DNA of 64,000 nucleotides from Phialocephala subalpina. Taxonomy: Eukaryota; Ascomycota; Leotiomycetes; Helotiales; Mollisiaceae. This document shows, in pieces, positions 12,084 through 22,889 of the stretch. Both the position numbers and the translations under genes were made by a program. The notes beneath the pieces were generated by a model. That model was not told the DNA's origin. It searched no databases and was given only the letters and a program-made list of their open reading frames with translations. Each line of letters starts with the position of its first letter. Position 1 is the stretch's first letter. The DNA lies in the NCBI GenBank assembly GCA_900073065.1, contig FJOG01000012.1, forward strand, positions 525,981 to 589,980. Direction: 5' to 3'.

Positions 12084-12552
12084 CAGTGGGTGGCCACAAG
12101 TCTGTCCGATTGGGCTGTTTTACACCAAAACGCCTAGATAGCCCTAGATTGTTTTGACCAAATAACGTTCTCAGATCTACCGCAGATTTTACGATTTAAG
12201 CAAGATTTACTAAATATACACTTCTACGTACTTAGAATTTTACGTTCTATCCCTTTTCAAGCTATAAAATAGGATAATACTAAGCACTTTTATAATTTCG
12301 CGAATTTACTATGTAAATAAGCGAGAAAATCGAGAAAATCAAAAAGTAAAAATTAATAAATTATATTGCATATAGAAATAAGCCTTTAAAAGACTTATAT
12401 TTGAGTATATATAATAAGAAGTAATTGTAAATCGTTTCCTAAAAGGATTACTATTTTGATTTAAAAGGGCGCTGGATTTTCTTGAAATTAAAGTGGGCAT
12501 TTTGGCAGTTTTTGGTGTGATTTTCGCGAGTCGGACAGACTTGTGGCCACTG
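12084..12552. mobile_element. Non-autonomous inverted-repeat transposon (MITE, Tc1/mariner-like ends)
   Basis: The ends are inverted copies. The left end reads CAGTGGGTGGCCACAAGTCT and continues GTCCGA; the right end, reverse-complemented, reads CAGTGGCCACAAGTCTGTCC then GA. They differ by a 4-bp insertion in the left copy, and further in both share an ACACCAAAA block. The interior is AT-rich and encodes nothing. A TA dinucleotide precedes the left end; the right end is followed by AT, so the target duplication is imperfect. CAGT ends and TA target sites are typical of Tc1/mariner superfamily elements, and the ~470 bp length fits a MITE. It separates the HET pseudogene's SYAWGD segment from its likely N-terminus. 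Confidence 0.8.
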
Positions 12553-13270
12553 ATTGTAGCCGCAAAATTACAAACCCATCTACGATCGCTGGAAGGTCCT
12601 TCCTCTGGCCGTACTTTGAATAAAAATGTGGAAGCTGCTTCAACGACAATCTGGTGACGTGTGATGGTCCTCCTTCAATGCGCTGGTTGATGTTAATCCT
12701 TCGAGCAACTCTTCGTTCTCAATATTCGTGAGGATGTCGTCTATGGTAATGAGCTTGCTAAAGGTGTTGACGTCGACTTGCATCTCATCTCGTTCCAGCG
12801 GACCCTTTCCAGATTTCGATCCCAACAAGTTTGGCCACGGATCGTAAAGCCTTCTATCTCTTGCCTTCCTTTATCAATCCAAATAAGCATCATAGGTTTT
12901 GTTGAGTAACCCTGATTCCTGAATGTCCCAGGAGGAGCGGGACGTTACTGTCTGCGGAGTGTCTGAGGAATGTCACGTACCTTCTTCTGGAGCATTTTTT
13001 TTTCGAGTTTCCCAATATCTCTGAAGAAGGCCGCACCAAAAGCTTCCGCTCGCTTCCCCGTGAAAAGTCATCGAAGTGAATATAGTTTTCAGGAAACCCG
13101 CCCTTTCCTTCCCTAGCTGGCGTCGTGCGAAGGTCAACGGCTTCGATCCGACACTCGATCCGATCACCTTTAGTAGGCAAAATCGTGATCAGTTGCATCT
13201 GGCCGGATTTGAGGGGGAGATTGGAGTAGTCCATCTTGCGAGTCTGATATTTGAAAGTCCAATCACGGCT
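12553..13270 (-). pseudogene. Probable 5' remnant of the MITE-split HET gene
   Basis: On the minus strand, about 13260-13130 encodes a stretch with the layout of HET-protein N-termini: Y-x-x-L, then QMQLITILP and then IECRIEAVDL. This is the pattern that normally precedes the SYxWG segment by tens of residues. The intact HET protein at 56518 starts similarly (YSQL...EIRLINLLP). In this locus the two parts are separated by the MITE and about 580 bp of sequence with interrupted frames. I read it as the other half of the same broken gene. It could instead belong to an unrelated fragment. Confidence 0.5.
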
Positions 13271-13765
13271 GGTACATCTGGATCGCGAGCTTGTCGGGGT
13301 CGGGAAACGAAGTTCTGCTCATCGCCATCTGATGATGTGTTGAGCGGGAGAAGTGGGCTGGTGTGGAGCATTGGTTGTGCGTGGAGTTGAAATAATATGA
13401 GAGAGGAGGATTATGCCTCGGAGAATGGGACATTGAAGACTCAGCTGGGAGGTGTGACAACTCGGAAGGAGCGTCGAGCGGGCAATCTTTAGCGGCATCT
13501 GAATGACTCAGCGACAACATCGTGACCTGTTCTTCGTGATCGAGTTCGCCAAGCTCGACGGGAGGTAGAAAATGAATCGTTCGCAATTCAGATCATCCAG
13601 AGGAATACCAACAATATTGGCACTTGCCACGTCACTTTTAGCAACCTACTTTGTTCCAGACAATAGCAAGACATCTCGGTTCAGAAGAACGAAAAGTATA
13701 TATTAATCTTTCAAAGATATCTACGCTCAAACCCAAAACTCCATCATGCATCGCTCATCTAGCCA

Positions 13766-15748
13766 TCAAGGCAGTCCCATAAACAAATCCAACATCGCCG
13801 AAAAATTCGGCGTGCCTAATCCTGTCACGGGATCCCACCCAGCAGTACTATTAAATCCCGGCGTACCACACCCTTGATTGCCCCCGTTCGTAACATCATT
13901 CAACACCTGCGGATTCGCATACAGGACCGGGTTCAAGAAGCCCACCGGTGCTTTCTTCGCATTGATTCTCTGCTCGTTAATCATGTTGACCAAACTTGCG
14001 AATGTGGGGGTGGAGGCAGAAGTGCCGAAGGCAAGAGAGAACTTTCCGTTCACAGCAGTCACGTAATTGACTCCGTTGGCAGACACGTCTGGGTATCCGC
14101 GGACTTTCTGGGAGTTGTTGAATCGGTCTGCGCCGTATTGAGGAGCATGCTCGGCGAAGTAGGTAGCCATTGCTTTCTGTTGGTAGGAGGGCATGGCGAA
14201 GACGTTGGAAAAGCCACCGCCGGAGAAAATGACTCGTTCCGAGGCACTTTCTGGAGTGCGGACAGTGGAACCGTTGATAACCTGGGTAGCACCGACAGAA
14301 GTGACATATGGGCAGGTGCCCGGAAAAGAGGGGTTGAAGAGACCTTTCGTGCCGTTGTTGTAAGCACCGGTGACGGGGTCGATGCATTGTCCTCCGTTGC
14401 CGGCCACACCGAAGTCGCCGGATGAGTAGAGGATAGATACACCTTGGAGACCGAGCTTCATGTATTCGAGGCATTGTCTGGTCTCGTATTTGGCAGTCAA
14501 GTCGGCTTCGTTGGAACCGTAACTGGTCGAGATGACATTGGTCGAGGCAAATCCACCACAGTTCTGTGCACCTGTGAAGCCTCCGGGAAGCGAGTCGGGA
14601 TACTGGCCATCAACACTCGGGTCTTTGGAGTCGCCACCCATAAATGTGCAGTAGCTGCCATCAATAGCGTCGAGGAAGTTGTTGAAACTGCCACCATTGA
14701 CAAGATCTCCGACTTGGAAAAGGGTGACCTGTTGTGGGTAGACTAAAGCCATAGCAAATTCAAGATCTAGTGCAGATTCACCATTGAAGTTGAAACTTTG
14801 GTTCTTCGTCTGAATGCTGGCGCCATCGATTAGGTTTGTATTCGGCGAGACACCATCAAGTCGAGGCTCGAATTGCTTGAAGTACATGTTCAAATCGGTT
14901 TGCAGGAATGCTTGAGGAGTGTATTCGACGACGCCGAGAGTGTTGTTTTTCATAGACAAGCTTCCTGGTGGTGCATTGTAGAGAGCTTGCAGGCATGCTG
15001 GAGTGATCATCGTATCGCAGTTCTCTAATGTCATGAGGGCATTTAGCACTTGAGCACCTTGCTTGGGGTTTGACTGGTCGTCGGGAGAACCAAGAAGACC
15101 ATGCGAATTCTCGAGGACACGCTTGTTCAGTTCGCGCATTGGTGGCGGTAGCAAGAAGTCTTCATGGTGGGTGGTTCGTCGAGGGCCCCCGATCTTTCTA
15201 TCGAAGTGTACCGTCGGTGTGATGATATCGATGTGCTTGGTGAGATGCTCGGGAACGCTGTAATCATCGCAAGCAACGTGGATATGACCCGACTCGGCCT
15301 TGTAGAGATGGTACTCCGTCTGGAGGAGTCGTTCAGCTTCTTCGGCGGTGGCGTTGAATGTCAACCAGTTCCGCGATTGGGTCATTCGAACTCTATCCAA
15401 GGCAATGCCAGATGTGTGCAGCCATTCCTTCACAGCAGAAACAGTGTCTGCACTGGGAGCGAAAGTTTCCGCCACCTTCTGAGCAGACCAGTGCTTGCCA
15501 TAGTCTGCAGACTCAGGATGCGATACCTGGTTTATGAACTCCTCAGCGCGATGTAAGTTCTGCTGAGAAAGACCGATTCGCATTGGAAATACAGACTCTG
15601 GGTGAAGACGTGTGTGTCTCTTCCAGTTTGCGGGAGGTACCGTCCTTCGCTCGTGGACCACATGCCTCGGCGTCGTCGTTGTAATTGGAGATGCAGAAGT
15701 CGCTACCACCAGGGCAGCAAGAATCTGAAAAACGGCGTCGATCCGCAT
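13766..15748 (-). CDS. Secreted tripeptidyl peptidase (sedolisin, MEROPS S53)
   Basis: A single-exon gene of 660 residues. The N-terminus is a secretory signal (about residues 1-19, ending ATSASP). A pro-domain (about 35-195) contains the S53 prodomain motif HPESADYGKHWSAQKVAE. The catalytic domain shows the sedolisin triad: Glu and Asp in GESALDLEFA, the oxyanion Asp in YSSGDFGV, and the nucleophile Ser in FGTSASTPTFAS. The C-terminal calcium site is suggested by NDVTNGGNQGC and GWDPVTGLGTPNF. Such enzymes remove tripeptides from protein N-termini at acidic pH after autocatalytic loss of the prodomain. Several N-x-S/T sites fit a secreted glycoprotein. ATG at 15748 is the first of the frame and directly precedes the signal. 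Confidence 0.95.
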   Translation of the reverse strand: MRIDAVFQILAALVVATSASPITTTTPRHVVHERRTVPPANWKRHTRLHPESVFPMRIGLSQQNLHRAEEFINQVSHPESADYGKHWSAQKVAETFAPSADTVSAVKEWLHTSGIALDRVRMTQSRNWLTFNATAEEAERLLQTEYHLYKAESGHIHVACDDYSVPEHLTKHIDIITPTVHFDRKIGGPRRTTHHEDFLLPPPMRELNKRVLENSHGLLGSPDDQSNPKQGAQVLNALMTLENCDTMITPACLQALYNAPPGSLSMKNNTLGVVEYTPQAFLQTDLNMYFKQFEPRLDGVSPNTNLIDGASIQTKNQSFNFNGESALDLEFAMALVYPQQVTLFQVGDLVNGGSFNNFLDAIDGSYCTFMGGDSKDPSVDGQYPDSLPGGFTGAQNCGGFASTNVISTSYGSNEADLTAKYETRQCLEYMKLGLQGVSILYSSGDFGVAGNGGQCIDPVTGAYNNGTKGLFNPSFPGTCPYVTSVGATQVINGSTVRTPESASERVIFSGGGFSNVFAMPSYQQKAMATYFAEHAPQYGADRFNNSQKVRGYPDVSANGVNYVTAVNGKFSLAFGTSASTPTFASLVNMINEQRINAKKAPVGFLNPVLYANPQVLNDVTNGGNQGCGTPGFNSTAGWDPVTGLGTPNFSAMLDLFMGLP

Positions 15749-16363
15749 GTTGACGTTCCCTCCCGGTGCTGGGCTAGAGCATCTGACTTTGAGAAATTAT
15801 GGCAACCCTCGCTGATATGTAATGGGACGCCATGAAGAGCAAGATTGGCCCCGAGGGCTGTGTTGCCCCCACATCCAGACTGAAACCAAGTACTCAAGAG
15901 TCTATGAAGCACGAGACTTCCGGAGTCAACCCTTCCCACCAGGTCGTACCGTCAATCAATCGGCACTCGTGGCCTCAGTGGTTGAGCGTGGACGACATAG
16001 CGGCTCTCAAACCATTTGAGTTTGTGAAGCACATGGAGAAGCTATGCCATGGATATGATCCTTGACGAAAACTCACCTCAAAGCACGATAACGGTTTCAG
16101 GACTATGAGGCAAGCTTTCGCTTCGCACGGTTGCGTCGATCTTATGCGACAGTTCGAGATGCAGAGCAATCGCATCTTCGACGTGCCGGCGGCATGTGCG
16201 CGCAAAGTAAGCACGTTATCGTACCCAAAAATACAGTACTTGGAGTATCTTTGGTAGAAAGATATCAGGGCATCACTCAGAGCGTGGAGGTGATTGCGGC
16301 TGGAAAAGCACATGGAACACCCCAACTCCGGATGAAGCGGACTCTGAAACACGAAAGCTAGAA
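15749..16363. other. Upstream region of the peptidase gene
   Basis: It holds the promoter of the tripeptidyl peptidase and the 3' end of the WD40 gene. No other feature supported. Confidence 0.5.
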
Positions 16364-17740
16364 TTAAGCTTCTTTGGCTCTGAGCTTAGTATACTTATCC
16401 CAAGTCTTTTTCTGGAGCGCCCGTTGGTCGTTTATAATCTTCCAGAGCTCCTCGTTCTCCTTGCGAAGCTGTTCATCTCCGCTTGAAGATGCAACAGCGG
16501 GTTGGAAAAACCTAGAGATTGCATCTGCAAGCATATCCGACGGAAATCCAGGAGTATTCACGGCATGAGCAAATTTACTCTCGCCCAACGACCTGGTCCA
16601 TTGAGCGTTGAATATGTAATTGCCTTCACCGAGTTTGGGCTTGACCACAGTTGCAGCCTTTGTTGCCCTTTTCTCTGGAAATGGAGACTGCATGATGAGA
16701 TTAGTGACAGGCGCATTCAGATCAGCAATCTCAGAGGAAAATAATCGTCTGCCCGTATCCCAAGAAGCAATCTTTCCGGAAGCATGGCCAGATAGCAAGC
16801 ATGTCCCGTCGTAGCTGAGTCCGATGCAAAGTGTAGAACCTTCCTCGTTCGGGGCTGTCCATGGGGCGGGGTTGGGTTGGACAGGTGTGTTTTGCAGCTT
16901 CGAATCGTACAGTGGATTAATCGCAGAATCGGCTTGAAGGAACTCAATCATCTGTATGGAGCCATCCTTGAAGCCAACGTACACCGCCCGATCGCACGGA
17001 TCTACAGCCAAGCAAAGAGGCGTCGAGGAGAGAAGAAACGTTCGAAGTAGATCTCCCGACAGGTAATTCCAAACAATGACCGTGCTATCTTCGCCCGCTG
17101 AAACGCAGATGTTTGTGGTACTCGCGCTGTGGCCAAGTGCGAAAGATGTTACTGCTGCTTGGTGGTTGGACAGCGTTCGAAGCGGCTCGGAGATTTCTTT
17201 GGACGATAAGGATAAGAGGTTCGGAAGAGACCAGACATGGATATTCGAGTCGTCGGATCCGCTGAGCAGATGGGATTGTGTCGCAGCAAGAGTCGAGACC
17301 TTTTGCAGATGCGCGGCTGGAGTCGAGACCTGCCTACCTGTGCATACCTGAACTCAAGTAGTCAGTATCCTGCCATTTTTTTGATTGCCAATGATACACA
17401 CCTCCCATAATATAACCCGTCCCTCTGCCGTGCCCAGCGCCAATACGGTGTCTCCGACCAAGGTCAAACTGTGTATTCGCTCTGGAAAGGAAATCAGAGC
17501 CTCCTGATTCCCACGCTCTCTCGAATAGACGTGAACGACCGCCTTGTCTGCCTGCGCCGCGAAGATATGGGTTGAGCTTGCTGCCAGTGCATTGACCGGC
17601 GTAGAACTCTTTTTGAAGGAGGATTTGATCGTAGGGGTCGGGTGTAGTTCGTGGAGATAGATGCCAATGTCTTTCGCAATGGCCGTGTTCGCGGTCTTTG
17701 GTTGTGCCCGAATGGATGTGAGAAAGGGTTCTGACAACAT
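16364..17740 (-). CDS. IPI3: WD40 pre-rRNA-processing protein Ipi3 (WDR18 family)
   Basis: Two exons, 17740-17402 and 17347-16364, joined phase 0 (GTGTGT donor), encode 440 residues, the usual Ipi3 length. Ipi3 is a nucleolar/nuclear WD40 protein of the Rix1 complex (Rix1-Ipi1-Ipi3), needed for ITS2 processing and late 60S subunit assembly. Repeat marks include GRVILWEV, LSGSDDSNIHVWSL, SAGEDSTVIVWN, VGFKDGSIQMIEF and LSGHASGKIASWD. The C-terminal segment is a charged helix (about 395-440) beginning GDEQLRKENEELWKIINDQ, which is characteristic of the family. It starts with MLSEPFLTSI, the expected N-terminus. The next start on the other strand (19007) is 1.27 kb away. Confidence 0.88.
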
Positions 17741-19006
17741 GATTGTGTCGTCGAGCAGGAAGGTATCGAAGAGCTCGGAGGTTTATCCGTGATGACTGGA
17801 AGATTGTCTCGGAGAGTCCGCACTAGCAAGAAGCTGAGAAGTCGAATTTCATGGCGAGTCGCGATGTCGTGTCGAATCGCACACAGGGATTGTCTCGAAA
17901 TAGAGTATTATCCTACTGTTTGGGAGATGATCTGCCAGGGGGAATATTCTTGGATTCCCTGTTTCTTTTGTTGGGGTGCCTAGAGCGAGTCGAAAGTGGT
18001 TTCTAGGTTGCTGGAATTATTGCTTGTCGCGTTAGGTTGGGAGGAAATTTGTTCGCCAGGATTTTTCGATGTTTGCTTTTTGGCTGGGCAGAAAAGTCCA
18101 CACCGCCAAACTCTCTCCCTCGCGACTATCTCCCCCTCAACATCACAACACCACCTCTCTCTCTCGCCAACACCTCATACTCATCCTGTCCTCACACATT
18201 CCTGCGGATGCTTCTTCCAGCGGCACGATTTGTCCACTGACGAGTCTTGACTCTCAATGATCAGCACCGTCAAAACAATTGTCCTTTATGGTTACCTTCT
18301 GCCCCTGCCCCTTGAACATCATCAGATCCTTAGACCTCATATCACTCGTCGCATCAATGATCAATTCAGCAAACCTCGCAATGCTCGCAAGTGCATCATC
18401 TGAGAGCAACACTCTCTCTCCAGCAACCATCACTTCTCACAAGAACAATATATCGTCCTGTCAAATGGGAGTCGTGTCCCACCTCTTTCTGGATACTGCC
18501 AAGGGGTACACACCAGAGAGACTCGATACTCTGCCCCTGGGATCGAAAAGGAACCTCGGGCGACCTATCGTAAACCTATCCAGCCGGCAGATCTTCCCCG
18601 CAACGGGTCAAATGTTGCACATCGGTTCGTGGTTCGCAGCCACAATTTGCGCCTCTTTTTGCTTTTCAGCTCTCACGAGCTGACATCTGACCCACACCAA
18701 AACACTGGAACCACGATGCTTGCATGTGGCTTTTATTTGTGGATTGCAAGAGAGTCAACTCCTTTTCCCTCTTTAAAACAAGAGCAATACGTCCTAGGGA
18801 CCGCGAACTCTTATGGCCAGGAGGTGTTAAGAAGTTTCACTGTCATTTTGAAATCGAATAATCTATTATATTCGTTGTTCCCGCTAGACCCTTCTTTCAG
18901 TATCACTTCTCACATATCAAACTTGCTGTCCTGTTCGTCATTGCGCCTGTACCAAGCTTTTGTAGTCAGATCGCCAGTGGCTCGATCTGCTCAGACAACG
19001 TCCACC
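17741..19006. other. Long divergent intergenic / leader region
   Basis: It separates the Ipi3 start (minus) from the unknown gene start at 19007 (plus). A long open frame at 18279-18683 begins at TTG and has no family features; I read it as chance or a leader. Several CT-rich tracts (about 18100-18200 and 18380-18430) are typical of fungal promoters and leaders. Confidence 0.5.
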
Positions 19007-21233
19007 ATGGCGTTGCACCCCTCTCTTCGTTGCCAGGATATCCAATACTCACAATCTTCACGGTCTCCGCAGTTGCATGCACTTCGCAGTACATATGATT
19101 CACCTTTGTCCTTTACTATAGAGCCTGCATGTTCAACGTCACGACGCATATCTCTTCAACAACTGCAGGAACACGCCAAGATGTACACCAAAGAGCAGTC
19201 GACAACGGAACGGAGTTGTAGCTCGGCGAGCCGAGCGTCTATTGCCATCAAGAGATCTGTACCGGGCATGAAAACGTTGATGCCACTCAAGTTATTGTCA
19301 CCGACACTTCCAGAATTCGATACCTGGCCGTCGTTAGAGCCAACCAAGAGGACAACCTTTGGGACGAGGATAGTCTCGCAAGGCTTTGAAGAGTTTTCGG
19401 GAATTGAAGACCGAGCAAGAGACTCTTTGGTCTCTCGAAAGCATTCACAGCAATATCGCGACACTCCGATATACAGCCAGCCTGGCTCACCTATCCCAAG
19501 TCGAGCGTACTTCTCCGATGACGATGTGTGCTTCCATTGCTCACACCCAGGATCAATATCCGATGAAGAGGGCATCATCCAGGATTTTGTCAGTTTGCAA
19601 GAAGGCGACATCGAAAACGATATTCAAAACGAGGTAAGGCCTGCTGAATTATGGTTTGACTGGTGCTGTTGCTAACAACATGTAGGACGATGGCGAACCG
19701 ACTCCATGCACGATGAAGAACTACTCACAGAGACATCTCGTGACTCCAACACCTCGATGGTCCGAACTGTCATTCCAATGCCCAGGCGAGGCATTGTTCG
19801 AAAACGAAGCAGCCTGGCTAAGGAGTCCTATGAGCAGGAACCGCTCAGCATCTGACACTGTCTTGGCTGTAGATGCAAGAGATGAAAACCTAGCGGAACG
19901 CATTGTAGAGAGTTGGCTCAGCGATACTAGCAGCAGCTTCGAGCATGAAGACGAAGTACTTGTAAGTCTTTCGAACTCATCAATTAATTCATTGCTGATA
20001 AAGCAGGCCTGCGCTACAACTTTGTCTCCCTCCAAAGCTCAAGTGATTGACCTTCGCATCAATCCCAACTATCCATCCGAACTCTCCCTACGTATACCAG
20101 CAAGATCTTCATCGCTCATGGGGACATCCGTCCCAGAGAACAATTTCTGGAAGACTTTTGGCACTCCACCTATCACGCCTGCTGGGCCCTGGAATCGTGA
20201 TCCTGAAACGCTCCATAGAGCGCCTTCTCCCGATTATGACAGCAACCTCAAGCTACCGAAGCGTCGTATCGACCTTGCCATGCCAAGCCCACCGCTTTCA
20301 CCACACGCATCCCCTCAGAAGCTGCATACGAGGCACATGTCTGCTCAAGATTCCTATAGTGAATGGCCACTTCCTCCTCCAAGTTCATCTCAGCCTCTAT
20401 TGGCAGATATAATCGGCTCACTCGAAGCCTTAACCTCTAGCTTTCCATCAACAATTCTCGTGCCAGAGAGTCCATGCATTACCGCAATCCGGACACAAAA
20501 CGTACATCCTTCCTATCGTTCAGCCGTACAACCAAAAACCACTTCAACTCCTCCCTTACAGTCTCCATTCGGACACAAGTTTCCACGTCCGCCCTCGTAC
20601 CAACCAGCCAGCAAACCCAAGACATATAATTTTTTATCACATCAGAGAGACTCCTCCTTCCATACATCAAGCAGTCGACCGCCCCATCATCCACCACCAA
20701 ATATGCGATCGTCAAGTCTACCCATCTCATCAACACCCAGCTGCCTATACCCGCCAGACCTCTCTCCTCTGCAACGAATATTCCCAAAGACATCCGACTT
20801 CATGCGTTCAGCCCTCTACGCACACATCCTCGCCCACATCTTCGTCACCTCCCTGTCCCCTTTACCTCCTCTCCCAGATCCACAATATCTTCAGACCAAT
20901 CGTTTATCAGGTCGTAACGGGCGCCGCGACACACCGTATTGGTCTCAATCTCCTTTATCATCAAAAGCAGCGGACGTCCTTGGCATCCCTCTCCAAGACG
21001 AGGAGCCGGTGGAGAAACATCTTCAGTTCAAGATCCGGATTCAAGCCCTGCAGCAAAATTTGAGGAAATGCACATATAGTTTGATTAGTGTTATGGATGA
21101 GGAGTTGGGGATTGGGGAGATGTCTGAGTTTCATGATTCTGGAAAGGGGTTTGGGAATGGGAGGCTTTTTATGAGAACTTTGGAGGAGGTGGTGCGGGGA
21201 TGCGAGGCGAGGAATAATGGTACCATGTTGTGA
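19007..21233 (+). CDS. Ser/Pro-rich protein of unknown function
   Basis: I do not recognise this gene. The model has exons 19007-19633, 19686-19961 and 20007-21233. Intron 1 (GTAAGG...TGTAG) is needed to pass a stop. Intron 2 is 45 nt (GTAAGT, GCTGAT branch, CAG) and a multiple of three without a stop, so both spliced (709 residues) and retained (724) forms are open. Most of the protein is low-complexity, rich in Ser, Pro and basic residues, with proline patches (PSPPLSPH, PLPPPSSS) and an acidic insert (FSDDD, SDEEGI). Only the last ~150 residues look folded: DFMRSALYAHILAHIFV, then a helix KHLQFKIRIQALQQNLRKCTYSL. It could be a signalling or polarity scaffold, but that is guesswork. Confidence 0.65.
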
Positions 21234-22246
21234 CCAGTGACCGCCAGTTGGATGATTGGTGAATGGGGCGTTATAGAGTACTTTTGAGATGAGATGTTTT
21301 AATGGCTTTCATGTCTATAAAAGTTATGGTGTTTGAGGGTGTCTTTTCTTGGTAGCGTATTTTGTACTCGGGATATACCAGGAGGTTTTTTTTTGTTATA
21401 CTGTTTCATCTGTTGGACTGGGAGTCATATCTCAGTTGCTAAGAGCTGCGTTAGAGAAACGTATTCATATCCTTTACACAATCATCCTGAAGTCTCATGG
21501 TAAATGCTTCCCCTAATTCTGGTGGTCTAAAACGAGCCTTGCCCAGTGAGGACTAGTACCTCAGCTGAAAGTTGGAATTTCTCCTCCACGCGAACTTCCC
21601 CTTCTGAACAAACTTTCCTGCTGTTTCCCCCTCATCTCTTGCGAAATTCATTATCAATGATACTTGGTCAAGTTATTTGTTAGGCACGTGTATTGCAATT
21701 AGAATTCTTGATGTTGTCGTCTAGAGAGCTTTGGAGTCATTGTGAGGGGTCAAATTCATCGCGATCCAGATTCCGACATTTGCGAACCTGTGGTATGAAC
21801 CTCGTGTTGGCTCTTCAAGTCGCGACTCCCGCACGATTGACCTGACTGCCTTGAATTGTTTGAGGCTCATGAGATTGGAGGTAGCGTTCTAAATATCTAG
21901 CCTTGCGTGACCTTTTTCTCGTCAGCCACCCCTCGCTTTGTTGCTTTGGAGTACTCGGTATCACTCAATGTCGTGTCCCTCGGCCCGTGTTTGGCCCCCA
22001 CCACTCGAGGTGCTCACCTTATCAGCTCTTCTTCCCGATGCGGAAGCAGCCTTCATGCAGGAAGCATATGCCAGCTAAGCAATGTCGAATTGGATGTTCT
22101 TATTGGTTATGAGCCAAGTGGTGATAACGATTGCTGCAATGCGGTGTCACTGGTGTGGCACATCAAGGCACCTCGAAATGAAGTGATCATGAGGCTGAAG
22201 ATTCTGCGAAACATAAGAGCGCGCCCAGGCAGAAGGGCTTACCATA
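21234..22246. other. Intergenic, gene-poor
   Basis: The 3' region of the preceding gene, then about 1 kb without a supported gene. An open stretch at about 21907-22275 lacks family features and runs into the mobile element, so I do not call it. Confidence 0.5.
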
Positions 22247-22889
22247 GCGGCCAAAAGCACCGGTGCTTATTTTGATACCCAACTCCACGATTTAAGGCAG
22301 ATTACAGCGCATATGCCCTATACCTCAGCGCACCATAGCTTATATACCCCAAAAGCTTAGCACTATATGCCTTTAGTACTTTATACTTTAATATATCATT
22401 GTAGTTTGTATATAATATATGAGAGCTTATATATATTAAACTTTAATGCTTTAGTATATACTATAAACTATAATAATATATTATATTCTAATTTTTTAAT
22501 ATATTATATTCTAAAATTATATTATAGTATACTTACTTTCGTATTAAAGTAAAGTATAGTTTTAGTATTTAAAATGCGGTTTTTGCGCAGCTAGCGTTTG
22601 ATTTTACTTTTAATTTGCAATGATATTTGCTGGTATAATAAGCTAGTCACGTGTAGCACTAGGCTACACTAGGACTAGCGTGGGAACGAGCCAGAGTTGG
22701 AGGATATAACTCTCCAACTTAATACTCTTACTTAGAAAATAACAACCAACTTTCAAGCATACTAAGACTGAGATTCTTACGTGCTTTTGGCCTACTCGAG
22801 TAGGTATCCCTGTGATACCGACAATAAAGTAATTAAATTAAGTTTAAATGCAATATTCGAAGAAAGTAGGCACTAATACTTTTGGCCGC
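22247..22889. mobile_element. Inverted-repeat element with TA target duplication and AT-rich core
   Basis: The left end reads GCGGCCAAAAGCACCGGTGC; the right end, reverse-complemented, reads GCGGCCAAAAGTATTAGTGC. Over about 27 bp the two ends differ only at C/T or G/A positions, and both are flanked by TA (22245-22246 and 22890-22891). This is the target-site signature of Tc1/mariner-like elements. The 643-bp interior encodes no transposase and contains an extreme AT island (about 22300-22570, mostly TA-rich) plus small palindromes such as CCTACTCGAGTAGG near 22795. It is a non-autonomous or decayed copy. The transition-only differences and AT bias fit repeat-induced point mutation. Confidence 0.8.

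Noticed and set aside
13874..14425. Plus-strand open frame opposite the tripeptidyl peptidase
   Set aside because: It is antisense to the S53 catalytic domain, whose motifs are unambiguous.
18279..18683. 134-codon frame upstream of the Ser/Pro-rich gene
   Set aside because: It starts at TTG, lacks family features and lies in a CT-rich promoter-like region.
22652..22743. Possible solo LTR (TGTAGCAC...AATAACA)
   Set aside because: TG/CA ends alone are weak, no target duplication was seen, and the stretch lies inside the inverted-repeat element.
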